From NCBI GenBank assembly GCA_034231615.1, contig CM067304.1, forward strand, positions 19,145,944 to 19,209,943: a stretch of DNA of 64,000 nucleotides, in the 5' to 3' direction. This stretch comes from Meghimatium bilineatum. Taxonomy: Eukaryota; Mollusca; Gastropoda; Stylommatophora; Philomycidae. Positions 36,508-45,262 of this stretch are shown here, piece by piece. Positions within the stretch are counted from its first letter, which is position 1. Each line of letters opens with the position of its first letter. Made by a program: the position numbers and the translations under genes. The notes beneath the pieces are model-generated. The model worked only from the letters and a program-made list of their open reading frames with translations. It was not told where the DNA came from and did no database searches.

Positions 36508-39500
36508 GGAGAATATCATGGAAAGAGAAGAAAACAAAAAAGTTCTAATAACACTTAATATGCAGTAAGTATTATTGAAAGAAATAAAGATCAAACAAAT
36601 ACAATAATTTGGACATATTGAAAGACATTACACCGTGTTGAAGATCTTACTTGATGGTAAACTTAAGGGGGTGCAAGCTAGATGTATGCAGGGATATAAG
36701 TGGGAGAGTAACATCACAAGATGGACATGGTCACAGTCTAGCAGAGTTCACTGTCTAGACAAGACACTGTGAATGTTGGAGGTTTGTTGCAGTCAACCTT
36801 CGTTGCGTAGACGGCACTTAATAATGATGATGACTTTTCTTAGGCAGACCTGTGTGTGGCGTCACTACATTAGGCCTCTCCTACTGTTTCCAATCTTTTC
36901 ATTGGTTATTTATGTATTTATACATTCGCCAGGCAATCTAAAGCACATCAATGTAATTGGAGTGTCATAAGGTAATGACGCTGTATACATGCCTGGCTAG
37001 CGAAGGACACAATACAATCAAGTGGACCCATTCGAAATGACTGTTCCTGTAATTTTCATTAGTAACGCTCTGTCGACAGACAATGAAATCCAAGTTAAAA
37101 ATAAAATAGTATCACCTTTCATTGAGAAAATCCAATGGGATCTGGTCTGTATTAATGAGCCGCCCGTGTGTTGCGTGGGGTCGAAAGGGGAACAAAGAAT
37201 ATCAACACTGTTTACCTTCCACGCTTGTCGTAAAAGGCGACTAAGGCGACTAAGTTCGCTGTCCCATCCCATCTATGGTCAGTGATCCAAAGCCATACTG
37301 AAGTCGGATGTGTCAGGCCTAAATGCGCAGATATCGCAGCAATGCTGTAAACCATGACACAACTCATTCCGTTCTCCGGACTACATCCTGTTAATCTGCA
37401 GGAGTTTGAGAATGAATGAAGAAGAAGAAGATTACTGAGGAAGAATTCAGTTTTATTAATTGAAGGGTCCCTGACTACAAAATACGCCCGCCTACAAAAT
37501 AAGTCTTAACCAAATCAATGCAAACTAAACATCCGTTGTGTGGAGACATGTTTCCCCTATTAATAGAAACACGCCAGTAAACTTCTAGTCGATGTTGCTT
37601 CGAGAGGTTGACTCGTTATTTTTTATTGCCTGGCGACACTTGTGTGTCGAAATTATCCGAAACATCAATCATGTGTATTGTCATTAAATAATTTTAATGA
37701 TTAAACTAAAATTGTTATTTAATCATTAAAATATTTTGGTCGAAATATTTATGTACCACACAGTGTGATTTTGACATTAATAATTTTTGGGGATATCCAT
37801 TTTGTGTCTTCATCAGAGGTCTACTGACAGGGAAAGTCAAAAGAGGACAGAAACCCACAGAAGGAAGGATAGGATGGGTGGCAGAGAATGAGTCAAAGGT
37901 GATGATATCTGCTCCTTTATGGAAAACGTTTGATGACAAGACATATGACATTATAGAAACAGTGGAAGATATAGCCAAAGCTAAGGGTATGTCATCATCA
38001 AATAGCACATCCTGAACAGGATGTAGCAGTCATCACAGGCTTTCGAAACTTCTATATATCTTGAGTAAGTTCAAGTAGGAAGCAAGAGCATAAGTTAAAA
38101 TTTCTTGAGATTTTATCCTCTGGCTTTCTTCTTGAATTTACTTGTATAAGCAATTATTTGAAGCAAAATTGTACTGTATATATATGTTATCCATGTTTAC
38201 AAGAAGACCTGTCGGCCCTTGTATAACTAATACAGATATTATATGTTATATGTTTGTTGTTACTGAGGATATTTCAATACCTGTACGGGATGTTTGTTGT
38301 TGTTGTAATAGTCCTTGTCTCTATTGGTCCGTTCTCAGTGACTTGAGTGCAGTATTTGAATGTCTTGACAAAATATCATCTTTTTCTTTGGAGATGTGGT
38401 TAGTCATGTACGGAAAAAATAGTGTACGATAGTTGCTAGACGATTTGGTGCCGTTGAACGGGTTGGTTTAACTCACGTTAGTCTCAATAATTTTTATATA
38501 TCTTGAGCCACTCTTCCTGCTTCTGTTATTGTCATGTTCAGAAGTCTTTGATGTCTTGCGTCCACTTCTTCTTGGTCTGCCTATTGTTCGTTTCCCTGGC
38601 ATCTTTTTCTTTATTGTGGCTTTTTTCTAGGCTGTCATGGCGTTTGATATGACCCAAATATTGTATTTTTCTGGAAAGAACTATGATGTTTAGCAGTTTT
38701 CTTTTACATTCATTTCTCTCAGGATGGATAAATTGGGGATCTTTTCCATGGTATTCTGAGGATTTTTCTGTAACATTTTGTTTAAAATGCTTGTATTATT
38801 TTTTTTAATTTGTTGGTGATTGTCAAGAACTGCCATTTGCAATATCCAAGCTCTTAGGAAAATTAATTGTGTTGTTTTGTAGCAGTCCAGCCATATATTT
38901 TTCAATTGTATCAGCTTCTTTGAAGCGACAGTCAACCTCCTGACTTCTTCATAGCAATCACCATTATTTGATAAGAGAACCAAGGTATTCAAAACTGGTG
39001 ACTCGTGCTCCGATGTCTCTATCCTGTCTGAAACCTGCGTGTGCTTCATTTACCTCTTCTTCCAGCTTATGTTTTAGTCTTTTCATGATGATTCAAAAGT
39101 AGTATTTTGCCAGCGTGACTGATAAGTGCAATGGTTCTGTAGTTGTAGCATATTGTTAGTTTTAACTTCTTCGGTAATGATATTTAGACTGATCGTGTCC
39201 ATTCCTTGGGTCAAATGTCACTTTTCCAGATCTTGGTGCAGATTGTGTGATAGATGGTGATGTTTTGATCACTTCAGCAGTTATATTATCACATCCTGGA
39301 GATTTCCCTCTCTTCAGGTTTTTAATGGCCCATCTGACTTCATCTAAACAGGGTTCTGGTTTTATTTCACTGCTGTTGTGCGTGTTATTGTCAGCGTTTT
39401 TTGTGTATGTGAATTGCCTCATACATTTCCTTACAGTATTTTTTCATCGTTCTAGGATTATCTTTGTTTTCTGTCAATTTGTTACCATGTTTGTCTTGAA

Positions 39501-41553
39501 TGATGTTTAGTGCTGACTTTAAATTACCTGTTAGAGTTCTCATCTCTTATCACTTATTCCTTTTATAACTAAATCATCTCTCAATTATCACATATAACAA
39601 ATGTAAACATTACTAAATGTAAATGTTAATAAATGTAAATGATAATGTGTGTAAATTTTAAATGATATTACATGTAAATTAAAATAAATGTAAATGATAA
39701 TACATGTAAATTAAAACAAATATAAATGTTAATAAATGTAAATGATAATACATGTAAATTAAAATAAATGTAAATAATAATACATGTAAATTAAACAAAT
39801 GTAAATGATAATACATGTTAATTAAAACAAATGTAAATGATAATACATGTAAATTAAAATACATGTAAATGTTAATACATGTACATGAAATCTTTATGTA
39901 CCTTTATATTATTATTTATTGTTTATTTTAATATCAACATATGCATTTCGTGGCCACTTTTAAAATGAAACTGGTTTAATTTACACATGGTGTAGAATTC
40001 TCTCAGAATTCCTAGTAGAGAAACTTGCATCAGTGACAAACTTTAACTTAAATTCTCTTTCTGACCAGGTTGTACACCTTCTCAAGTTTCTATTAGGTGG
40101 GTGCTTGAGAAGAACATCGTAGTCTCTGCCATTATAGGAGCAAGAACTTTAGCTCAGTTGGATGACAACATGTTAGCGGCTAATGGCTTGTCATTGACTG
40201 CAGAAGAGGTTTGTCATTTAGCTTTATCTATGTTTTCCGTGATATTGGTTTTTTTCCATTATGTATAAAAATGAGTTTTCTTATGTTTAACGATTTTTTT
40301 TCAGATACATAATGATTTTTTTCTTATGTATAATAATTCTAAAAAATGTATAATGATTATGTGTGTTATCGTATTATGATTTTTTCTGTATGTATAATGA
40401 TTATATTATTTATGTGTGGTTTGGCAAGTACAAGTGGTTTGGCCAAATTATGAGAATGCATCACGACAAGTTGTCTGTACAAGCATATAACCAAATGAGA
40501 TCAGGGTACAAAGCCAGAGGAAGACCACGGAAACGATGGATAGAAAACGTCAGGGACATCCTGAACAATCATGGTCAGAGTACAGTCCAGACCACACATC
40601 TAGTCTTGGAACATAAGTGTGAGCTCATATCATCCATACTCTTAACGGCAAGAGCGAATAACAAACCATGTGTGGAAAGACAATAGTATAATGATGTGGT
40701 TTTTCTTTTGTTTTTTTATCCTTATGTATAATGATTTGCTTTTCCTTTTTTTTCTCCTATGTATAATTATTTTGTATTTTATCGAATGTATAATTATTTT
40801 TATGCTTGTAAATAATGATTTGAGTTTTTGTTACGTATAATTATTTGCTTTCTTTAATTGATCAGTCAATTGATAAGTTTGTTCTGTCTTCATGCTATCC
40901 ATGGTGCTTGTTAACAAGGCTGACAATAAATGAAAAATCTTCTAATTCTTCGTTATTTCTCAAACGTCTGCAGATTAGCAGAATATAGTCCAATCAACGA
41001 ATGTGTTGTGTCATTGTTTACATCTTGGTTATATCTGCTCCTTTCTGCCTGACACATCCGACTTAAGCAACACATATGGATCCCTTTGGTCCTCTATTAA
41101 ATTGTATAGCCAACTCTATCCCGCAAACCTCCATAGTTGTCTTGTATGACATCCACAACAAGTCACTATTCTTCCATCCCCTTTTGGGGACAAGAAACAC
41201 ACTGTCGGCTATACTAGTGAAAATTTGTTCAAAAATGGGAAATCCCGAATTGGTTGTGTTTTTTTTTACAACCGACTATTTCTGTGACACCATAACATAT
41301 ACATGTGTATATCTAGAAGTCCGTGACTCCATCTTTCTTTTAAGAGCTCTTATGTTTCTGATGTTTGTAATTTAACTAGAGAGTTTTTTTCATACCTTAA
41401 GACGATTATTTATTTCTGTTTTTACAGATGAAACGACTGGATGATGTATCGGATCGAGGTCAGCAGTACCCCTACGACATGCTAAAGTTTGTCAATAATG
41501 GCCGGTTCAACGCTGCGGCAAATGACTACCTTGTCAAGTCAACCAGTAACTAA
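22849..41553 (+). CDS. Aldo-keto reductase, YajO-like (8 coding exons, 372 aa)
   Basis: This is a split gene for a cytosolic NADPH-type aldo-keto reductase, expected to reduce aldehydes or ketones in a TIM barrel; the substrate cannot be read from sequence. Exons 22849-22959, 25516-25658, 27584-27740, 30597-30770, 31718-31815, 37817-37986, 40069-40208 and 41428-41553 total 1119 nt and join in frame with GT-AG borders (intron phases 0,2,0,0,2,1,0). The N-terminal barrel strand has [19 protein letters not shown]. The catalytic tetrad is Asp65 and Tyr70 ([10 protein letters not shown]), Lys96 (VIATKVR) and His139 (LYQTH). [10 protein letters not shown] (161-170), [13 protein letters not shown] (from 196) and [13 protein letters not shown] (306-318) are typical family motifs for barrel and cofactor binding. 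The start ATG has A at -3. Relatives in molluscs are often named '1-deoxyxylulose-5-phosphate synthase YajO-like', which is a homology name and does not imply the MEP pathway. No disruption is seen. Confidence 0.93.
23130..23440. mobile_element. Repeat R fragment in intron 1
   Basis: GGCACGTCATCTATACAATC, CGTAGTCGTAACCTTCGATA and GACGTTGTGCTTGAACTAGT match the complement of 61140-61260 almost base for base. The remainder to 23440 is GC-richer than its surroundings and unrecognised. Confidence 0.65.
23441..24094. other. Intron 1 sequence with a G-run and a local duplication
   Basis: Two related segments (CTGTAATTATGCAGGCTAAC at 23801 and CAATTATGCAGGGCTAACAT at 23976) mark an old duplication. 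A GGGCGGGGGGGGGGGG run lies near 23925. No coding seen. Confidence 0.45.
24095..24500 (-). mobile_element. LINE family G tail in intron 1
   Basis: The - strand reads [40 protein letters not shown] and [13 protein letters not shown], followed by a (TCAA)n tail at about 24095. The frame is open for 114 codons but 5'-truncated. Confidence 0.85.
24640..24925 (+). mobile_element. SINE-like element S1 in intron 1
   Basis: GCGTTGCCAGGGTCAGAAAT, GTTTACCTGACACGCAAGAC, GAATATGTCAGGCCGGAATG and the GATTACATCTTGC end are in S1 order. Confidence 0.7.
25020..25490. repeat. Degenerate AAATAGTGTCACATG tandem array
   Basis: About 20 diverged units built from AAATAGTGNCACATGG and CAAATAGTCCCAAAGTGC, 20-40 bp apart, ending 25 bp before the exon 2 acceptor. 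Confidence 0.8.
25516..25658 (+). CDS. Aldo-keto reductase exon 2
   Basis: Acceptor tttacag|TTTGG and donor GAAAC|gtgagt. Encodes residues 38-84 plus two bases of codon 85. It contains catalytic Asp65 and Tyr70 in [11 protein letters not shown] degenerate tandem repeat runs up to about 25 bp before the acceptor. Confidence 0.92.
25675..25770 (+). mobile_element. S1 3' fragment in intron 2
   Basis: AGCTGTAAACCATGAAACAG, GGGCTGCAGCCTGCTAACA and GAAGAAGG end as in S1, starting just after the exon 2 donor. Confidence 0.65.
25845..26945. repeat. Minisatellite of ~37-bp units with higher-order structure
   Basis: All units share TACATAGACAAAAA. Up to about 26280 the unit is TGTGTCAAGTTCCTTCCAAG plus GTATACATAGAC. 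After that, three variants (TGTGTCAAGTTCCAAAGAT, TTGGTCAATTTCCTTCCATG, TTGGTCAAATTGTTTCCAAG) recur in a repeated order. Confidence 0.92.
27270..27515. repeat. GT/GC/AT alternating microsatellite in intron 2
   Basis: Runs of (TG)n, (TGCG)n and (TATG)n, almost purely alternating purine-pyrimidine for about 230 bp, 70 bp before the exon 3 acceptor. The block TTTAGAACGCATG occurs twice, so the array was partly duplicated. Confidence 0.95.
27584..27740 (+). CDS. Aldo-keto reductase exon 3
   Basis: Acceptor atcggcag|ACAACC, which completes Thr85, and donor TATCAG|gtataa. Encodes residues 85-137 and holds catalytic Lys96 in VIATKVR and the helix [20 protein letters not shown]. The exon is squeezed between a GT/GC/AT microsatellite upstream and a CAGGTG-rich repeat immediately downstream. 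Confidence 0.92.
27745..27862. repeat. CAGGTGTTT-rich tandem repeat at the intron 3 start
   Basis: Repeated GTGTTTCAGGTGTTTCATGT and GTGTCAGGTGTTTGAA words begin five bases after the exon 3 donor; each holds a CAGGTG that looks like a donor site. Confidence 0.85.
28390..28775 (+). mobile_element. SINE S2 in intron 3
   Basis: Shares AGCTGTAAATGAGTACCTGA, TTATCTTCATCCCCGACGGC and a terminal (CCTTTA)n tail with the copy at 53395. The tRNA-like head is degraded here. Confidence 0.75.
28776..30596. other. Rest of intron 3
   Basis: Mostly unrecognised. At 29120-29155 the complement contains GAGTTCGATCCCC, a good polymerase III B box, so a - strand SINE head is possible. At 29920-29965 a LINE scrap (GAGAACCAAGGTATT, AAAACTGGTGACTC) matches 38975-39005. 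The motif CGAAACGT occurs at 29758 and 30500. Confidence 0.45.
30597..30770 (+). CDS. Aldo-keto reductase exon 4
   Basis: Acceptor ctttccag|ACACAT and donor CTTCAG|gtaagt, phase 0 on both sides. Encodes residues 138-195, including catalytic His139, the [20 protein letters not shown] helix-strand and the GASN loop. Confidence 0.93.
31244..31520 (+). mobile_element. tRNA-derived SINE S3 in intron 4
   Basis: The 5' end is tRNA-like: an A-box region GTTAGCGCTGTGGTTAGCGC and a B-box region CCTGGGTTCATTCCCC. The tRNA-unrelated body (GGGTACCGGATTAATCCGGG, GAGGGAGAGGAGATGGCTAC) and a T-rich tail follow. The short flank repeat TACCCATT occurs at 31236-31243 and 31521-31528. It is the best preserved of two S3 copies. 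Confidence 0.85.
31718..31815 (+). CDS. Aldo-keto reductase exon 5
   Basis: Acceptor tattccag|CAACAA and donor AAAGG|gtaaat. Encodes residues 196-227 ([15 protein letters not shown] through VLPWSPLKG), the classical segment that stacks on the nicotinamide ring and continues into the LPWSPL strand. Two bases of codon 228 remain. Confidence 0.92.
31816..32640. other. Intron 5, 5' part
   Basis: AT-rich. Some LINE-like words on the - strand near 31900-32110 are too decayed to assign. No exon missed here, since exon 5 joins exon 6 in frame. Confidence 0.4.
32641..33897. repeat. 18-bp minisatellite, ~69 copies, in intron 5
   Basis: Unit TATGATGTATTATTACAG, with GGATGATG, GAATGATG and GGGGATGATG variants. 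Frames read as [12 protein letters not shown] but this is intron sequence. Each unit ends in TTATTACAG. Confidence 0.96.
34085..34720 (-). mobile_element. LINE relic in intron 5
   Basis: The - strand shows decayed thumb and C-terminal coding (words for ETWTLSK, KKINAFEMK and QKNTY; basic linker near 34400). It is too broken to assign to a lettered family. Confidence 0.55.
34960..36835 (+). mobile_element. LINE family A relic with nested RNase H element, intron 5
   Basis: RT palm remains [31 protein letters not shown] and a damaged YADD (N[12 protein letters not shown]) are followed by thumb [20 protein letters not shown]. Coding breaks at 35706 and resumes at 36514 (ISWKEK frame, FGHIERH), ending GACGGCACTTAATAATGATG, the family A tail. 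Several frameshifts make it dead. Confidence 0.85.
35716..36504 (+). mobile_element. Nested LINE family F fragment with RNase H domain
   Basis: An open frame (to 36196) encodes a complete RNase HI fold: [30 protein letters not shown] and [17 protein letters not shown] carry the four acidic residues. A CPVC zinc-like end ([11 protein letters not shown]) follows in another frame. It ends in a (TAAC)n tail (36420-36504). It is flanked by TATGGAGAA (35707-35715, 36505-36513), so it inserted by target-primed reverse transcription into family A and is 5'-truncated. The start codon at 35708 belongs to the host relic. Confidence 0.85.
36836..37154. other. No feature recognised (intron 5)
   Basis: AT-rich intron sequence without a recognised repeat. 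Confidence 0.45.
37155..37432 (+). mobile_element. SINE-like element S1, best preserved copy, intron 5
   Basis: Blocks in order: GCCCGTGTGTTGCGTGGGGT, CGAAAGGGGAACAAAGAATA, GTTTACCTTCCACGCTTGTC, CATACTGAAGTCGGATGTGT, CAGATATCGCAGCAATGCTG, GGACTACATCCTGTTAATCT and GAGTTTGAGAATGAATGAAG with a (GAA)n tail. No clear A box; GGTCGAAAGG is only B-box-like. Confidence 0.8.
37691..37732. repeat. 15-bp stem-loop upstream of exon 6
   Basis: ATTTTAATGATTAAA (37691-37705) and its perfect complement (37718-37732), with a 12-nt loop, 84 bp before the exon 6 acceptor. Confidence 0.85.
37817..37986 (+). CDS. Aldo-keto reductase exon 6
   Basis: Acceptor cttcatcag|AGGTCT completes Gly228 to give PLKGGLLTGK across the 6.0 kb intron 5; donor AAGG|gtatgt. 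Encodes residues 228-284 plus one base. It carries the loop [13 protein letters not shown] and the helix [17 protein letters not shown]. Confidence 0.9.
38055..38495. mobile_element. Relative of the fold-back element, intron 6
   Basis: AGTTCAAGTAGGAAGCAAGA (38069) and the single arm GGAGATGTGGTTAGTCATGT to GTGCCGTTGAACGGGTTGGT (38390-38467) match the 316-637 element. The opposite arm is absent or replaced. Confidence 0.65.
38480..39540 (-). mobile_element. Internally deleted LINE relic, intron 6
   Basis: The - strand carries the pre-palm motif [20 protein letters not shown] and the PKEWTRSV-like segment, then jumps to the thumb ([30 protein letters not shown]) and a basic C-terminal tail. 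The YADD palm is missing, so a large internal deletion separates the halves. Confidence 0.8.
39590..39895. repeat. AT-rich ~28-bp tandem repeat, intron 6
   Basis: Repeated AAATGTAAATGATAATACAT and GTAAATTAAAA units, diverged. Confidence 0.88.
40069..40208 (+). CDS. Aldo-keto reductase exon 7
   Basis: Acceptor ctgaccag|GTTGTA completes Gly285; donor GAAGAG|gtttgt, phase 0. Encodes [14 protein letters not shown] and the cofactor-binding [13 protein letters not shown] (residues 286-331). Confidence 0.92.
40420..40685 (+). mobile_element. LINE C-terminal fragment, intron 7
   Basis: Reads [20 protein letters not shown], then [20 protein letters not shown] and [12 protein letters not shown]. It lies within a degenerate ATGTATAATGATT-rich stretch (40240-40860), probably the older host sequence. 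Confidence 0.8.
40945..41215 (-). mobile_element. SINE-like element S1, intron 7
   Basis: Complement orientation: CTCAAACGTCTGCAGATTAG, CTGACACATCCGACTT and TTGTCTTGTATGACATCCAC in order. Confidence 0.7.
41428..41553 (+). CDS. Aldo-keto reductase exon 8 (terminal)
   Basis: Acceptor tttttacag|ATGAAA, then 41 codons ([15 protein letters not shown] to YLVKSTSN) and TAA at 41551-41553. The length and the C-terminal helix fit the family. Confidence 0.9.
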   Translation: MKRLDDVSDRGQQYPYDMLKFVNNGRFNAAANDYLVKSTSN

Positions 41554-41652
41554 ATCTCACAAGTAGATGTACCTTCACCTAAATCTATAAACCATAAATC
41601 TACAAGCTATAAATCTACCTACCATAAATCTACTAGTGATAAATCTACCAGG

Positions 41653-41722
41653 AATAAACCTACCGTAAAGTAGTCCCAATTGAAATATAAAATGACAGAA
41701 ACTAAATCTTCCAGAAAATAAA
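41653..41722 (+). promoter_or_regulatory. Candidate polyadenylation signals of the reductase
   Basis: Two AATAAA hexamers, at 41653-41658 and 41717-41722, lie 100-170 bp after the stop codon. Either could direct 3' end formation; no cDNA evidence is available here. The intervening 3' UTR has short imperfect repeats of the form ATAAATCTAC (about 41570-41665). Confidence 0.4.
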
Positions 41723-42234
41723 TCTTTCCACATACTAAACTTATCAAGCATCAAATCTAATAAAATCTTAACCAGCCAGCTATAGATAATCTAGCAGCTA
41801 AATGTAACCGATAAACATATAAACGGAACAAATACTACATTTATAGCAGGTTTACAGTGTCTACTTCTACTAGAACTCAATAATTTTCTTTTTAAATTTG
41901 ATAGAGTAGGTTGCTGACAGGATCGAAGTGTAAACAGTTCTTGCAATGTCTTCCTTCCTCAAATGATCTTCCTTCTCGCGTGCATGTTCTTCCGTGTGTT
42001 GTTTGATCATTGATTACTCCTCTTATCTTTAGGTACCTCCTTCATTATTATTTATAATATAAATTAACATCAAGCTACATTTGGATACTATAAACACGTC
42101 GTGGCTACTCCTAGATTTGATCGTAGACGATCAAATCAACAACTCAATCTACCTGCAACTAGCTCTAAACACAACACTTTATTTTGGTTAAGTAGAACTT
42201 AAGTAATCTTAATATAAAAAATTAAATGTCCCCC

Positions 42235-42610
42235 AGAATGCATCATTAAAGTAGATGGGGGTCATTCTGAAACAAGTCAAAATTTTCAAATATTATGGTG
42301 CATTAATAACATGAGATGGAATATGTATTAAAAAAGTCAAATGTAGAATTGCACAGGTAAAGACAACATTACGCAAGATAAAGATCTTCATGTGTCATAT
42401 ATATATTTATCAGTTGAGGTGAGAAAGAGAGTTCCTAGAGTTTATACAGAACCAATTCTAATGTATGGAAGTGAATCTCGGACGCTCAGCTGAACAGTGA
42501 AAATGTATATTGAAGCAGCAAAGATGTGGTTTTATAGAAGAATGTTGGGAACACCATGAACAGATGGGAAGTGCAATAAAGATATCTTGAATGGCGTTAT
42601 ATCAGAGCTT
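42235..42610 (+). mobile_element. LINE thumb fragment downstream of the reductase
   Basis: RVYTEPILMYGSESRTLS, a stop, then KMWFYRRMLGTP matches the 'YGSE-WTL ... MWFYRRML' thumb motif of RTE/CR1-like RTs. Decayed. Confidence 0.7.
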
Positions 42611-42794
42611 TATAACAACAACAAAATAGCAGGAGTCGCAGTTCTTGGACAACACACAATTTACAAGAAAACAATTTCTTTCAGTCGTAGAAGAGTTATT
42701 TTTTAACATGTTACACACACAAAAAAAAGCAATTTGTTCCAGTTGTACTTGCATTGCCATCTGCCACACTTTGATGGATTTATTGAGACAGGGA

Positions 42795-43345
42795 TTGGAT
42801 CACCTATGAATTGAAGCAGATATATTTTGGAGTACCTATAAATTTGAGTACCTATAAATTTGAGTACCTATGGATTGGAACACCTATATATTGGAGCACC
42901 TATGGATTGGATCACCTATGGATTGGAGAACCTATGGATTGGATCACCTATGGATTGGATCACCTATGGATTGGAAAACCTATGGATTGGTACACCTATG
43001 GATTGGATCACTATGGATTGGAACGCCTATGTATTGGAGCACCTATGGATTGGATCACCTATGAATTGAAGCATATATATTTTGGAGTACCTATAAACTT
43101 GAGTACCTATTGAATGGAACACCTATGGATTGAAATACCTATGGATTGGATCAACTATGGATTGGAGTACATATAGATGGGAGGACATATCGATTGGAAC
43201 AGCTATGGCTTGAATCACTTATGGATTGGAGGACTTATGGATTGGAACACCTATGGATGGGAGGACATATGGATTGGAACACCTATGTATTGGAGCACCT
43301 ATGGATTGGAACACCTATGGATTGGAACAACTATGGAGTAGTACA
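42795..43345. repeat. 16-bp minisatellite (CTATGGATTGGATCAC)
   Basis: About 33 diverged copies with unit variants GGAACAC, GGAGCAC and GGAGGAC. The unit is not a multiple of three, so all frames cycle through the same peptide motif (YGLDHLWIG). Confidence 0.93.
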
Positions 43346-43356
43346 GTGTGCGCTGA

Positions 43357-43472
43357 TAATACCTACAGTGATAACTAAATAATACCTACAGTGATAACTA
43401 AATAATACCTACAGTGATAACTAAATAATACCTACAGTGATAACTAAATAATACCTACAGTGATAACTAAAT
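43357..43472. repeat. 23-bp tandem repeat, 5 copies
   Basis: Unit AATACCTACAGTGATAACTA plus AAT, near-identical copies, adjacent to the 16-bp and 25-bp arrays. Confidence 0.95.
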
Positions 43473-43504
43473 CTATGAGATATTGTTTTAACTGTTGAAC
43501 CACA

Positions 43505-45262
43505 ACAATACAGCTTCATACAAGTCGTAACAATACAGCTTCATACAAGTCGTAACAATACAGCTTCATACAAGTCGTAACAATACAGCTTCATACAAGT
43601 CGTAACAATACAGCTTCATACAAGTTGTAACAATACAGCTTCATACAAGTTGTAACAATACAGCTTCATACAAGTTGTAACAATACAGCTTCATACAAGT
43701 CGTAACAATACAGCTTCATACAAGTCGTAACAATACAGCTTCATACAAGTCGTAACAATACAGCTTCATACAAGTTGTAACAATACAGCTTCATACAAGT
43801 TGTAACAATACAGCTTCATACAAGTTGTAACAATACAGCTTCATACAAGTTGTAACAATACAGCTTCATACAAGTCGTAACAATACAGCTTCATACAAGT
43901 CGTAACAATACAGCTTCATACAAGTCGTAACAATACAGCTTCATACAAGTCGTAACAATACAGCTTCATACAAGTCGTAACAATACAGCTTCATACAAGT
44001 TGTAACAATACAGCTTCATACAAGTTGTAACAATACAGCTTCATACAAGTTGTAACAATACAGCTTCAAACAAGTTGTAACAATACAGCTTCATACAAGT
44101 CGTAACAATACAGCTTCATACAAGTCGTAACAATACAGCTTCATACAAGTTGTAACAATACAGCTTCATACAAGTCGTAACAATACAGCTTCAGACAAGT
44201 TGTAACAATACAGCTTCATACAAGTTGTAACAATACAGCTTCATACAAGTCGTAACAATACAGCTTCATACAAGTCGTAACAATACAGCTTCATACAACT
44301 TGTAACAATACAGCTTCATACAAGTTGTAACAATACAGCTTCAGACAAGTCGTAACAATACAGCTTCAGACAAGTCGTAACAATACAGCTTCAGACAAGT
44401 CGTAACAATACAGCTTCATACAAGTTGTAACAATACAGCTTCATACAAGTCGTAACAATACAGCTTCATACAAGTTGTAACAATACAGCTTCATACAAGT
44501 TGTAACAATACAGCTTCATACAAGTTGTAACAATACAGCTTCATACAAGTTGTAACAATACAGCTTCATACAAGTTGTAACAATACAGCTTCATACAAGT
44601 TGTAACAATACAGCTTCAGACAAGTCGTAACAATACAGCTTCAGACAAGTCGTAACAATACAGCTTCATACAAGTCGTAACAATACAGCTTCAGACAAGT
44701 CGTAACAATACAGCTTCATACAAGTCGTAACAATACAGCTTCATACAAGTCGTAACAATACAGCTTCATACAAGTTGTAACAATACAGCTTCATACAAGT
44801 CGTAACAATACAGCTTCATACAAGTCGTAACAATACAGCTTCATACACGTTGTAACAATACAGCTTCATACAAGTTGTAACAATACAGCTTCATACAAGT
44901 TGTAACAATACAGCTTCAGACAAGTCGTAACAATACAGCTTCAGACAAGTCGTAACAATACAGCTTCAGACAAGTCGTAACAATACAGCTTCATACAAGT
45001 CGTAACAATACAGCTTCATACAAGTTGTAACAATACAGCTTCATACAAGTCGTAACAATACAGCTTCATACAAGTCGTAACAATACAGCTTCATACAAGT
45101 TGTAACAATACAGCTTCATACTAGTCGTAACAATACAGCTTCATACAAGTCGTAACAATACAGCTTCATACAAGTTGTAACAATACAGCTTCATACAAGT
45201 CGTAACAATACAGCTTCATACAAGTCGTAACAATACAGTTTCATACAAGTCGTAACAATATA
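43505..45262. repeat. 25-bp satellite, ~70 copies
   Basis: Unit CAATACAGCTTCATACAAGT plus CGTAA. Copies are almost identical; the main variants are CGTAA/TGTAA and CATACAAG/CAGACAAG. No length change of the unit is evident across 1.75 kb. Confidence 0.97.

Noticed and set aside
22849-41553. Reductase as a plastid/bacterial gene or isoprenoid-pathway enzyme
   Set aside because: The gene has seven spliceosomal introns and animal-like flanks; the YajO name reflects fold homology only, so there is no support for recent bacterial transfer or a DXP role.
43505-45262. CRISPR-like appearance of a direct-repeat array
   Set aside because: There are no unique spacers between units and no cas-like genes; it is a plain satellite in eukaryotic DNA.
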